Assembly: GCF_012275445.1 (NCBI RefSeq) | Contig: NZ_JAAZQK010000006.1 | Span: 1-64,000 of the forward strand | Direction of reading: 5' to 3' | Length of the DNA stretch: 64,000 nt | From: Rhizobacter sp. SG703 | GTDB lineage: Bacteria; Pseudomonadota; Gammaproteobacteria; Burkholderiales; Burkholderiaceae_C | Shown here: positions 16,421 through 25,076 of the stretch, piece after piece | Layout: each line of letters opens with the position of its first letter | How positions within the stretch are numbered: position 1 is the first letter of the stretch | Notes under the pieces: generated by a model | Told to the model about the DNA's origin: nothing | Database searches by the model: none | What the model saw: the letters and a program-made list of their open reading frames with translations, nothing else | Made by a program: the position numbers and the translations under genes

Positions 16421-19107
16421 TCCGAAGCCCCAGTACTCTGTTGTGTACGACCGAGTGCGTCCATCACGCGCGCGAGGCTTCGCTTCAGGCTGCCCGTCGG
16501 ATCCTTGACGCTCTCGCCGGTCTTGCTGCCCGCGTTGTTCAGCTGGTACTCGATGCGGTTGCCCAGGTTGTCCTTCACTGCTTTCTGGCGATGTGCGTCG
16601 TCGTACTCGTAGCCCACCCAGCTGCCGTCGGCCTGCGTCACCTGTACCAGTTGACCCACCGGGTCGTACGCGTAGGTCGTCGTCTCGCCCGCCACGCTGC
16701 TGGTCAGCAGCCGCTGACGCGCGTCGTAGGTGTTGACCGTCACGTTGCCGTTCGGGTCCGTGCTCTGCAGCAACTGACCCACCTTGTTGTACTTGTTGAA
16801 GGTCGTCACCTTGCCGGCAGCATTGGCGACCGTCATCAGATCACCCGCCGTGTGATCTGCCGTCGTGACGGTGTAGTAGGCGTACGTCGTCGTGTCGTTC
16901 ACCGTCGTGCGCGGGCCTTTGGCAGTCAACACCTGGCCATACTCGTTGTACGTCCACGTCGACACGCGATTAGCCACACCGCTCTGCAGTGACGCGCCTA
17001 AGCCCAGGTGACCGTCGACGTCCGTCGTGCTTTGCTCCACCTTCTTGCACAGCACTGCGATCGGCTTGCCATCCGGCAGCAGCGCAGTCGCAGGCGCACA
17101 GCTGGCCGCAGCATTGCCGTTGAAGGGATCCGGCTGCCCGTTGTAGACGCTCGTCGTGATGCGGCCTGGCCCCGATACCTTGGTCTCGAGGCGCCAGTCC
17201 GGGTGCCATTGCGTCGTGGTCTTGCGTGCATTGGCGGGCAGTGCCACGTTTTGCGCCGTCACTGTCGAGCAGGCCTGCGCCGTGCTCAAGCCTTCGATGC
17301 GCGTCGTTTCGAGGTTCCGCGATGGGTCGCTCACATGGCAGCTGCGCGTGCCGTTAAAGTCGTCTCGGCTCGCAACGTTCCCGTTGGCGTCGTACGTTTG
17401 CGCGCTGCTGCTTGCAGCACAGCCTGCTCCAGCCGGTTGGCTCTGCGCTGCGATGCGCGGCTGCCCATCGACGACGACGGCGTCGATCAAAGCAGCGCTG
17501 CCAGTCGGACCAACGATCGACGTCCCTTGCGGCGCCACCCACGTGTGGTCTCGCCGCGCGATACCGGTCGAGCTGTCAAACGTTTCAACAACGCTCCAGC
17601 GAGGTGGCACGGCATAGCTGACGCTATAGCGATTCGCACCGCCAGCCAGTTGCGTATCGACCACGCGCCCTTCGCTGTCATACCCATAGGTCGCCGAGCG
17701 ATGCTGGTTTTCATCGATCACTCCGGTCAGCGCCCAGTCGAAATCGCTTCTCTCGTGCAAGTACTGTCGGCCAGTTCCGTCTGGCCAGCTCACGCCCGAC
17801 AGATTTCCCGTCGCGTCATAGGTCAGCGTGAGGGTTTCCCCCGCCGCATCGATAACACGCACGATGCGGGGGTTGCCGACTACCGGCTGCTCATACTGGA
17901 ACTGCATCGAGCGCCCGAAATGGTCCAGCACACGAACGAGCAATCCAGGCGTCCGCGCCACGGCCGGAGACGTGCTTGCGTTGCTGTATTCATACGAGAG
18001 CCATCCGCCACTCGCGTAGGCGCTGCGAACCAGGCGCCCCTGGGGGTCATAGTCCTCATGCAGCCGTGCCCGCTGGTCCGTGTAACGGAAGCCGCTCTGT
18101 ACGGTCCGCAGCGTGTCCGAGATGCCTGGATCTGCGTCGTACGTTCCGGCTCCGTTCAGCAAGAAGCTGATCCAGCTGCCATTGCCTCGTGCGGCTTGAA
18201 TGCCGCGCTGTCCGGAGTCTTGGGCCACCAGTACCTTGTGCAGGTTGCTGAACCACACTTCATCGAATGCCGGGGCGGGCAATGCATTCAAGGGCATCGC
18301 CGTCCCACCCTGCGGAACTCTGCTTCGCGTGTCGTAAGTCGCTGTCAGTCCCAGGCCGCTGCTCACGGCTGGTACGAGCACTTCGCTTAAGACCTTGCTA
18401 CCCATCAGAGGGTAGATTGGATTGCCGATCGGGCACGCCTTCGGCGGCACGCCCCCTGCGTAGTTGTCGATCACCGGGATGCACGCGTGCTGCTGCTCCG
18501 ACCAGTTCGCGCCGTTGAAGCAATAGCACTGCGCGTCAGAGCCAATGCCAACGAGATTGCTGTTGCGACTGTCAGTACACATCCCAGTTCCGAGCTGCCA
18601 TCCACCAGAACCACCTTCCACGACAGCCCCATCCGAGTTCCGCTTAACGACAATTTCACCTTCAATCAAGAACGTGGTCCATTGGCCCGCAGTAGATGGC
18701 AGCGGCACCTCGACCTTCGGCGTACAAGTCGTAAAGGTTGCCGTGTATCCGGCGTTCGAATGAGCTTGCGCATAGATCTCGCAGCCATGTCTTAACGCGT
18801 CGGCAATATCACCCGGAGTGAGGTTGGAGTAGGCCTGCGCTCCGCCCATCCCATCGCTCGCCCAAAACAGGTCGAGACGATGCCGTGAAGCTGGATTGCA
18901 CCAGCTGTTAATGCATAACTGTGCTGCAGAAGGTTGAACGGCATGAACTTGGGCTGGCTGCGTGAGGCAGAGTACCGCCAAGACGAATGACACCACCAGT
19001 CGAAATGCACTTCCGATCTTGTCAGCAGTGGGGTTGATCCTCTGCGTGTTTGCTTGGCACCGACGCGAGACGACGCTCAATGGGTGCGTGACCCTGACTT
19101 CTTCCAT
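16417..19107 (-). CDS. Tandem YD-repeat protein 1 (DUF6531-like plus YD repeats, no core), first gene of the operon
   Basis: An 896-residue protein opening the RHS operon, with a GGGAGGAA ribosome-binding site 5 bases before the ATG. A signal peptide lies at about residues 33-56 (LVVSFVLAVLCLTQPAQVHA). The domain that follows, about 190 residues, has several Cys. Then come CPIGNPIYPLMGSKVLSEV (DUF6531-like) and TYDTRSRVP, followed by YD repeats to the end (MDALGRTQQSTGASE). Like YD proteins 2 and 3 it has no RHS core or C-terminal toxin domain. Its C-terminal third is related to theirs but more diverged. A surface or extracellular cage-forming role is inferred from the family. Confidence 0.88.
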   Translation of the reverse strand: MEEVRVTHPLSVVSRRCQANTQRINPTADKIGSAFRLVVSFVLAVLCLTQPAQVHAVQPSAAQLCINSWCNPASRHRLDLFWASDGMGGAQAYSNLTPGDIADALRHGCEIYAQAHSNAGYTATFTTCTPKVEVPLPSTAGQWTTFLIEGEIVVKRNSDGAVVEGGSGGWQLGTGMCTDSRNSNLVGIGSDAQCYCFNGANWSEQQHACIPVIDNYAGGVPPKACPIGNPIYPLMGSKVLSEVLVPAVSSGLGLTATYDTRSRVPQGGTAMPLNALPAPAFDEVWFSNLHKVLVAQDSGQRGIQAARGNGSWISFLLNGAGTYDADPGISDTLRTVQSGFRYTDQRARLHEDYDPQGRLVRSAYASGGWLSYEYSNASTSPAVARTPGLLVRVLDHFGRSMQFQYEQPVVGNPRIVRVIDAAGETLTLTYDATGNLSGVSWPDGTGRQYLHERSDFDWALTGVIDENQHRSATYGYDSEGRVVDTQLAGGANRYSVSYAVPPRWSVVETFDSSTGIARRDHTWVAPQGTSIVGPTGSAALIDAVVVDGQPRIAAQSQPAGAGCAASSSAQTYDANGNVASRDDFNGTRSCHVSDPSRNLETTRIEGLSTAQACSTVTAQNVALPANARKTTTQWHPDWRLETKVSGPGRITTSVYNGQPDPFNGNAAASCAPATALLPDGKPIAVLCKKVEQSTTDVDGHLGLGASLQSGVANRVSTWTYNEYGQVLTAKGPRTTVNDTTTYAYYTVTTADHTAGDLMTVANAAGKVTTFNKYNKVGQLLQSTDPNGNVTVNTYDARQRLLTSSVAGETTTYAYDPVGQLVQVTQADGSWVGYEYDDAHRQKAVKDNLGNRIEYQLNNAGSKTGESVKDPTGSLKRSLARVMDALGRTQQSTGASE

Positions 19108-19763
19108 CCGTTCCTCCCTCGATCTTTTCGGATGCGGCCAGTGCGGAAATCGGCCGCCGTATGCTTTGGTTCAGAGCGTCGCGCGCACTAGGTGACCGGC
19201 ATGGCACGCACCAGGTGCGTAGCGACGATAGCTGCGCTGGCCCCTCCGCCTGCCACTGAGCAAATCGACCTCGGCGACGCTTGCGGCGACTACTCCGTCA
19301 GCAAATGCAGGCGCCCATTTCCTTGAACGGGTCACCGATGGAATTGATGCGCTCGCAGGTACCAACGATGCGGAAACACAGTGCAGCGTTGCCGAGCTTT
19401 GATAGCTAGATTGCCAGGGGTGCGCCCGCCGAAATAGCGCCATCTTCTCGATGAAGAGATCGCTTGAGGAATGCGCGGGCGCCCTCCTTACCTGCAGGCG
19501 GAACTCCGCCTCTTGCGTGCTCGCTGAATCCTTCAAACCCGCTCCCGTTCGGTTCGATGTTCTTGCTTGTGCAGGCCAGTCTAGCCGACAGAATTCGGAC
19601 GTCAACATCCCTCTTTGGATGGGCGACACACGCCTGCAACAATCGTCGACTGTGGCGAGACGCCACGCCACAAGTCTGTCAAGAATGACGGCGGACGGCG
19701 AAACGGGCATGCGCGCTGACGCTGCCATGCGCCAGCCCCCGCATTCGCAGTCGCTCAGTGCAA
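19108..19763. other. Intergenic junction between the RHS operon and the phage module, with leader repeat copy 2
   Basis: There is no supported gene here. Positions 19527-19590 repeat the leader found at 735-797. Reading leftward, the stretch encodes a short peptide resembling the start of the type I secretion protein (GLKDSASTQEAE), then loses similarity. The promoter of the RHS operon should lie in the first few hundred bases upstream of 19107, but I cannot point to convincing -35 and -10 elements. Confidence 0.5.
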
Positions 19764-20120
19764 CTAAAACGTTCTGCCCTGACTCACGATCCGATAGACC
19801 GTTGAGCGTGCCAGGCCAAACAGCTGCATCAGCTCTTTGATGTTCCGCCCGTTGAACATCTCCCGCACGCGCTCATCGCGCGCCGACTTGTCCGGCGCCG
19901 GCACGTAGACATCGTCGCCACCGAACCGCGCCCGCATGCCCTGCACGATCTCGTGTGCGATGGCGCTGGCCCACGGCTCCTGGAAGGCCAGGTCATCGCG
20001 CAGGATCTCGGTCATGTCGAACACCCACTGCGTGGCGGCGTCGGCCTTGATCTCGTGGGCATCGGGACGGGGTTGCTGCTGGTGCTGGAAGGTTTGTTGG
20101 CTCACAGGCGGCTGCTCCAA
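19764..20120 (-). CDS. Mor-family transcription activator
   Basis: A 118-residue protein of the Mor/C activator family, known from phage Mu, which turns on middle or late promoters by binding as a dimer next to RNA polymerase. The dimerisation part includes FQEPWASAIAHEIVQGMRARFGG. The C-terminal helix-turn-helix is RVREMFNGRNIKELMQLFGL followed by ARSTVYRIV. Its start overlaps the 3' end of the terminase gene by 19 bases, so the two are cotranscribed. The late genes it would be expected to activate are absent here. A degraded homologue lies at about 1022-1086. Confidence 0.85.
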   Translation of the reverse strand: MEQPPVSQQTFQHQQQPRPDAHEIKADAATQWVFDMTEILRDDLAFQEPWASAIAHEIVQGMRARFGGDDVYVPAPDKSARDERVREMFNGRNIKELMQLFGLARSTVYRIVSQGRTF

Positions 20121-22234
20121 GAATCGCTGACGATGAAAGAGTTCGGGACAACGGGACGGACGGCGGGTGGACGAGCTCGAGGTAGCGGAGGTGGTGCCGC
20201 GGCCACTGCACTCGGTTGTGCAGACGTCTGCACTGGCGCCGGATCGCTTCCCGCATTCGGGGCGGGTACCCCGCCGCCGGCGAACAGGTCCGGCTCAAGC
20301 CCGGCTTCCAGCCGCGCCCACAGCTTGTCGCTGAGCGTGTGCAGCCCGAGCATCTGCGCGCAGAACAGCGCGTACACCGTGCAGTCCAGCTTCTCGTTGC
20401 GCTTGCCGGCCGGCTTCAGCCAGCGGTGCTCTTCTCCCCTGCCCGTCTTCACCAGCATCCGGCTCTCGGCCGTCAGCTGGTCGTAGAACTCGGCTGTCAG
20501 CTCACGCGCGAAGTGCACGTAGCCGGGCCCCGGCTGACTGACCTGCAGCCGGCCGTAGAGCAAGTCCTTCGCGGTGTCGGTGCCGACGTGCCACAGCCGC
20601 ACACCCTTGCGGATCGTCTTGCCACGCTCGTTCACGTCGACCAGCACGCTCGCGCTCTTGATCGGCCGGCCCAGCCGCGTCTCGCCCTTCACCGCGTACA
20701 GGTTCTGGTTCGGCCGGTTGCGCACGAAGACGTAGCACTGGTGGGTGAAGTGGCCGCCGGTGTCGATCGCCACCGCGTCGGCCGACATCTCGACGCCGCA
20801 CACGTGCCGGTAGGTCGCCTTGATCGCCGGATCCAGCTTCAGATCCCATTCCCGCTGGTCAGCCGGGTTGCCGTAGATGACCAGGTCATCCACCACCCAC
20901 ATCTCCTCGCCCCGACCGAAGCCCCACACCACCAGCTCCCAGCGGTCGCCCTGCACGTCCACGCCGATCGCGAGCTTCACCGCTCCGCGCGGCACCGTGC
21001 GGAGGTGGTGGCCGTGCTTGCCGCGCAGCGCGAGCTGGCTGGCGTCGGTCTTCTCCAGCTCCTGCTCATAGGTCTCGCCGCGCGTGGTGTTGATGAAGGT
21101 TTTGAGGTCGCTGTCGTCGCCGGCCTGCGCCTTCTTCGCGGCCGTCAGCCAGTCGCGCACGATGCTCACCCAGGTCGCCTGCGGGCTGTAGGCAGTCCAG
21201 CAGAAGAACGCCACGTGCTTCGGCGGGCTGACCTCCTCGTCCGCCGCGTTCCTGAAGCGCAGCTGGACCGGGTCGCGCTCATCGATCCACAGCCCATCCT
21301 TGGCCTTCCACCGACCACGCCATGCCGCCAGGTACTCGGCCTGGGTAATGCACGCGCCGCAATGCGGGCAGACGTGGTGCGCAGTCTCCGGGTCGCCGTC
21401 CGTCCACTTCATCCCGTGCCGGGCGTCCTTGCCGCCCCAGTCGAGCGCGTGCTCGTCATCGCAGTGCGGGCAGCGAATGAAGTACTGGAAGCGCGCGTCC
21501 GCCTGGTGCTCGCGGTCCTCGATCAGGCTGAAGCCCTTGAGCTTCGGCGTGCTTCCCGCCACCGACTTTGGGAAGGTCGCGCCCTCGATGCGCTTGTCGC
21601 CCAGCCGGAAGGCGCTGCCCTCCTTCTCGATGTCGCGGTCGAAGCCGTCGGTCTCGTCGTAGTAGACGCAGTCCACGGTGATGCGGCGGTAGTTCTTCGC
21701 GGCCTTGCCGCCGCGCAGGTGGAGCTGGCAGCCGAGGAACCGCTTCTTCTTGATCGTGTTGTCCTTGGACTTGCGGTTGAACTTCGGGAACACGCGACGC
21801 ATCACCTTCACGTCGCGCAGCATCGGCTCCAGCTCGGTGGTGACGAAGTCATCGCGGTCCTCGTCGGTGGGTTGGTACACCGCCTGGTTGCGCCGCTTGT
21901 GCTCCGCAAAGTAGCCGATGGCCGCGAGGAAGATCTTGGTGTAGCCGGTGCGCGCCGACTTCCGCCAGGTCACGTGCGTGATCTCGTCGTGGCCGATGCA
22001 GTCGGCAATGGCGACTTGGTACGGGTAGGCCTCCCAGCGGCCCTGCTCGTAGCTGCTCTCCTCCGACAGGTAGAAGTGCTCGGCCATCCACTGCGACAGC
22101 CGCATCGGCGTCGGAGCTTCGAGCGGGCGCAGACCGCGGCGCAGTGCCGCGTTGATCTCGTCGCGCTGCTCGGTGCCGAGGTCCATGAGCGACATCGGCC
22201 GCTCCAGCTCGACCACATAGTTCATGTCGTTCAA
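20102..22234 (-). CDS. Phage terminase large subunit, GpA family
   Basis: A 710-residue DNA-packaging motor and nuclease of the lambda GpA type. The adenine/Walker-like region is around residues 88-102 (VTWRKSARTGYTKIF) and the Walker B region is DCVYYDETDGFD. A zinc-binding pair (CPHCDDEH and CPHCGACI) lies in the middle. The nuclease domain begins near LAIGVDVQGDRWELVVWGFG. It is full length compared with lambda gpA (641 residues), with a longer C-terminus. It overlaps the small subunit by 4 bases. In a complete phage portal and capsid genes follow; here only a Mor gene does. Confidence 0.93.
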   Translation of the reverse strand: MNDMNYVVELERPMSLMDLGTEQRDEINAALRRGLRPLEAPTPMRLSQWMAEHFYLSEESSYEQGRWEAYPYQVAIADCIGHDEITHVTWRKSARTGYTKIFLAAIGYFAEHKRRNQAVYQPTDEDRDDFVTTELEPMLRDVKVMRRVFPKFNRKSKDNTIKKKRFLGCQLHLRGGKAAKNYRRITVDCVYYDETDGFDRDIEKEGSAFRLGDKRIEGATFPKSVAGSTPKLKGFSLIEDREHQADARFQYFIRCPHCDDEHALDWGGKDARHGMKWTDGDPETAHHVCPHCGACITQAEYLAAWRGRWKAKDGLWIDERDPVQLRFRNAADEEVSPPKHVAFFCWTAYSPQATWVSIVRDWLTAAKKAQAGDDSDLKTFINTTRGETYEQELEKTDASQLALRGKHGHHLRTVPRGAVKLAIGVDVQGDRWELVVWGFGRGEEMWVVDDLVIYGNPADQREWDLKLDPAIKATYRHVCGVEMSADAVAIDTGGHFTHQCYVFVRNRPNQNLYAVKGETRLGRPIKSASVLVDVNERGKTIRKGVRLWHVGTDTAKDLLYGRLQVSQPGPGYVHFARELTAEFYDQLTAESRMLVKTGRGEEHRWLKPAGKRNEKLDCTVYALFCAQMLGLHTLSDKLWARLEAGLEPDLFAGGGVPAPNAGSDPAPVQTSAQPSAVAAAPPPLPRARPPAVRPVVPNSFIVSDSWSSRL

Positions 22235-22737
22235 GCTTCGTCCTCCTCTTCGGGTTCTTCTTCTGCGTCCGCCAGCGTCATCGCCGCGGCGCGATTGCGA
22301 GCCTTCGTGACCTCCTCATCGAGGATGCGAAGCGCCTCGCCGGGCAGGTCCACGCGTCGGCGCACGCGCGGCACGAGGCCCTGCAGCAAGCTGCCCACGT
22401 CGCCGGCCATCTTGGCGAGCACCAGCTCGAGCACCGACACCGGCGCCAACTCGCGCCGGTTCACGGCGTTGTCCATCGCGACGCGGTCGGCCTGTTCACG
22501 CGCCAGACGTGCACGCTCGCGCGCCAGCTCGCCGTCGGCACCGCGGCCCGCTGCCTGCTCGCGCAGGTGCTTCGTGTAAGCGCGCAGCCAGGTCGCCGCC
22601 GGCTGGCCGGCCAGCAAGATGCCGCGCGCGAGCAGATCGCTGACGACTGGCTGGCTCACGCCGACCAGGTCGCCGAACTGTTCCTGCGTGACAGGGTGCG
22701 TGAGCGGCAAAGACAGCATGTCCTGTGGGTCTCCCAT
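22231..22737 (-). CDS. Terminase small subunit, Nu1-like
   Basis: A 168-residue DNA-recognition subunit of the packaging enzyme. The N-terminal winged helix-turn-helix is visible (VTQEQFGDLVGVSQPVVSDL, then LLARGIL), followed by a helical Arg/Glu-rich linker (ELARERARLAREQADRVAMD) typical of Nu1 proteins. The C-terminal tail is acidic (EEEPEEEDEA) and probably contacts the large subunit. I chose the ATG at 22737 because AAGGGGG lies 8 bases upstream; a longer frame from 22767 has no such site. It overlaps the large-subunit gene by 4 bases. Confidence 0.9.
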   Translation of the reverse strand: MGDPQDMLSLPLTHPVTQEQFGDLVGVSQPVVSDLLARGILLAGQPAATWLRAYTKHLREQAAGRGADGELARERARLAREQADRVAMDNAVNRRELAPVSVLELVLAKMAGDVGSLLQGLVPRVRRRVDLPGEALRILDEEVTKARNRAAAMTLADAEEEPEEEDEA

Positions 22738-22750
22738 GGATATAACCCCC

Positions 22751-22879
22751 TTAGGAACGCCCCGCAACTGCGGTGCAAACGGGGTTCGAATTACCCTTGA
22801 CCGAGGCCTCCAGGGAGGACCCGACTAGGGGGGTGGGGGGTGGGGTCGAGGCCTCGACCGCGTGCAGTTCGAACGTCAT
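22751..22879 (-). CDS. Possible 42-residue leader or linker peptide
   Basis: A short frame starting with an ATGA overlap on the stop of the tail-like gene (MTFELHAVEASTPPPTPLVG...) and ending 13 bases before the terminase small subunit start. The overlap and the filling of the gap suggest it may be translated, but its low-complexity proline-rich composition gives no family. It could equally be non-coding. Confidence 0.3.
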   Translation of the reverse strand: MTFELHAVEASTPPPTPLVGSSLEASVKGNSNPVCTAVAGRS

Positions 22880-23673
22880 GCGCCCTGCCCTCCCGCGTCG
22901 AGCCCGAGCTTCGCGAGCTGTCGTTGCATGCGCTGCTCGTACAGCGGCTTGAAGCGCGTGTCGATGACGCGCTGCGCCGTGCCCACGAAGTCGAAGCGCT
23001 TGCCGTACCGCGTGCCGTTGACGAAGAGGAGCACCGGCTTGACCGCGCTGCCCGAGCTGAAGCGGTGCCGTGCCCACACGCCACGAGGCAGGTGCTGCAC
23101 CTTGTCGCCGCGCTTCCACGATCCACGCCCCTGTCTCGACTCGCCGCCGTGCGCGACGAAGTACTCGACCTTGCTGCGCTTCGCCTTCGAGCGCTTGCTG
23201 TTCGTCGCGTTGGCATCGAAGCCCGCGAGGCTGAAGGCCTGCAGCTGGCTGAGGATCTGCACGATCTGGCCACGCCCCATGTTGCCGTATGCGTCGAGCT
23301 TGGCGCCCGGGCCGGGTACCGCGCGTTCGTTGCTGCGCATCAGGCCGGCGCGCACGAGGATCTCCTCGAAGCGCTTCAGCGGTCGGTTGCCGCCCTCGAT
23401 CTGCGGCAGCAGGTAGTGCGCCCGCGTCGCGCCGTCCTTCAGCCAGACCGTCGCCTGCAGGGTGTTGCGGTTCGCGAAGCGGGTGTTCAGCGCCCGCAAC
23501 GTGAAGGCCGTCGGGTTGTCGAAGCTCGACCGCATCGCGGCCACCTGCGCCTCGCGCACCTCCCGCGTCGTGTCGTTGATGGCCTGCGCCATCACGTTCG
23601 GGTGCTCCTGCTGCAGCTCGCCGAAGCTCTTGGCGATCTGGCTCGCATCGAAGCGGATGTTCATCTTGAGCAT
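22876..23673 (-). CDS. Phage minor tail protein-like (Z type, tentative)
   Basis: A 265-residue protein. The first half (MNIRFDASQIAKSFGELQQE, VMAQAINDTTREVREAQVAA, MRSSFDNPTAFTLRALNTRF) resembles phage tail-completion or minor tail Z proteins, in which a paired-helix N-terminus precedes an Arg-rich beta domain. The second half is basic (NSKRSKAKRSKVEYFV). The start MLKMNI at 23673 is preceded by GAGGGAGACG. It sits between the helicase and terminase genes, an unusual place for a tail gene, and is the only structural-type gene seen. The frame extends upstream through the helicase gene, but that part is a shadow. Confidence 0.6.
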   Translation of the reverse strand: MLKMNIRFDASQIAKSFGELQQEHPNVMAQAINDTTREVREAQVAAMRSSFDNPTAFTLRALNTRFANRNTLQATVWLKDGATRAHYLLPQIEGGNRPLKRFEEILVRAGLMRSNERAVPGPGAKLDAYGNMGRGQIVQILSQLQAFSLAGFDANATNSKRSKAKRSKVEYFVAHGGESRQGRGSWKRGDKVQHLPRGVWARHRFSSGSAVKPVLLFVNGTRYGKRFDFVGTAQRVIDTRFKPLYEQRMQRQLAKLGLDAGGQGA

Positions 23674-23699
23674 GTCGTCTCCCTCGGATTGCTCGCCGT

Positions 23700-25076
23700 T
23701 CAGTCCAAGCCGCCGCCGCGCTGCACCCGGCCGATGCTCTTGGCCGGAGCCGGACCCTCCCAGTCCGTGAAGCGCTGGTACGCGCCATCGAAGGTGAAGT
23801 TCAGCGTGTCGGTCGGCCCGTTCTTGTGCTTGACCACGTGTAGCTCGGCGTGCATCTTGTTGGCCTCGGTCGGGTTGCGCCGGTGCTCTCGGTGCAGCAG
23901 CCCGATGAGGTCGGCCGCGCCCTCGATGTCGCCGCTGTCGCGCAGGTCGCTCATCTGCGGCGGACCGGTGCGCTTGTCCGCCTCGCGGTTCATCTGCGAC
24001 AGCAGGATGATCCAGACGCCGAATTCCTTGGCCGCCCGCTTCAGGCCGTTGGCGATCTTGCCCAGCTCCTGGTTGCGGTTGCTGCCGTCGCCTTCCATCA
24101 GCTGCAGGTAGTCGATGACGACCATGCTCAGCTTCTTGTGCCGGCGCTTCACCTGCTGGATCTTGCGGCGCACGTCCATGATGGAGAGTGCCGCCTGGTC
24201 GTCCATCGCGATGTGCAGCTTCCCGAGTGCCTCGACGCCTTCGGTCACGCCCTCCCACATGCTCTCCGGTGCGCGCTGCGGGTTGCGCAGGTCGGCGAGG
24301 TTCACACGCCCTGCCGCTGCCACGTGCCGGGCCGTCAGCGAGTTCAGGCTGTCTTCCTGGGTCAGCATCAGCACCTGGTGCTTGCGGCCCACGTTGCGGC
24401 TGAGCGTCAGGACCATGCCGGTCTTGCCCATGCTCGGCCGAGCGCCGATCACCCACAGCTCGCCCGGCCTGCCGCCGCCCGCGGTGCAGTGGTCCAGGTC
24501 CTTCAGCCCGGTCTGGATGGAGGTGGTCTTGCCCTCGTAGCGCTCGATCAGGTCGTCGACGAAGTTCACGACCAGCTCGCTGATGTCGCGCGGCTCGTTG
24601 CGCTCGGCCACCGCGTTCAGCGCCAGCAGCTTCGTGATCATCTGGTCGATCACCTCGTCGACCGGGCGCGGCTTGCCGTCGGCAGCGTGGGCACCACGCG
24701 AGATCTCGTCGGCGACAGCCGAGCCCAGGCGCATGACTTCCCGCTCGCGCCAGCGCTCGACGAGCAGCTCGGCGTGGCGTTGCGCCGCCCGGCCGCTCGC
24801 CACGCAGGACAGCAGCTGGTTCAGGTACACCATGCTGTGGTCGCCCTTGTCGTGGACGGTCACGAGGTCGGCCAGCTTGCCGGCGATCAGCAGCTCGCTG
24901 ATGGTCTCGTAGATCGCGCGGTGGTCGGCCTGGTAGAAGTGCTCGGGCTTGAGGATCGTGCTGACCGTCTCGAAGGCCTGGTTGTCAAAGAGCAAGGCGC
25001 CCAGCACCGCGTGCTCGGCCTCCTCGCTGTGGGGTGCGCTGTGCGGGACGTTGAACGGGGCGGGACGGCGGCTCAT
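23700..25076 (-). CDS. Replicative DNA helicase, DnaB family (phage-encoded)
   Basis: A 458-residue hexameric helicase. The N-terminal domain (about 15-115) starts SEEAEHAVLGALLFDNQAFE. The RecA-like domain carries Walker A GARPSMGKTG at 211-220 and the motif VVIDYLQLMEG, followed by QELGKIANGLKRAAKEFG and ILLSQMNREAD, typical of DnaB. Its ATG overlaps the stop of the initiator gene (ATGA). Initiator followed by its own DnaB-type helicase is the P22 arrangement (genes 18 and 12), in contrast to lambda, which borrows the host helicase through P. It should load at the iteron array in the preceding gene. Confidence 0.94.
   Translation of the reverse strand: MSRRPAPFNVPHSAPHSEEAEHAVLGALLFDNQAFETVSTILKPEHFYQADHRAIYETISELLIAGKLADLVTVHDKGDHSMVYLNQLLSCVASGRAAQRHAELLVERWREREVMRLGSAVADEISRGAHAADGKPRPVDEVIDQMITKLLALNAVAERNEPRDISELVVNFVDDLIERYEGKTTSIQTGLKDLDHCTAGGGRPGELWVIGARPSMGKTGMVLTLSRNVGRKHQVLMLTQEDSLNSLTARHVAAAGRVNLADLRNPQRAPESMWEGVTEGVEALGKLHIAMDDQAALSIMDVRRKIQQVKRRHKKLSMVVIDYLQLMEGDGSNRNQELGKIANGLKRAAKEFGVWIILLSQMNREADKRTGPPQMSDLRDSGDIEGAADLIGLLHREHRRNPTEANKMHAELHVVKHKNGPTDTLNFTFDGAYQRFTDWEGPAPAKSIGRVQRGGGLD

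Noticed and set aside
19171-19728. A 185-codon leftward frame between the RHS operon and the Mor gene
   Set aside because: Only the leader-like part (GLKDS...EAE) resembles anything; the remainder has no protein-like pattern and no ribosome-binding site.
20216-22579. A 787-codon plus-strand frame opposite the terminase genes
   Set aside because: Shadow of the terminase large and small subunits; rich in Arg/Val/His/Ala, as expected for antisense of high-GC genes.
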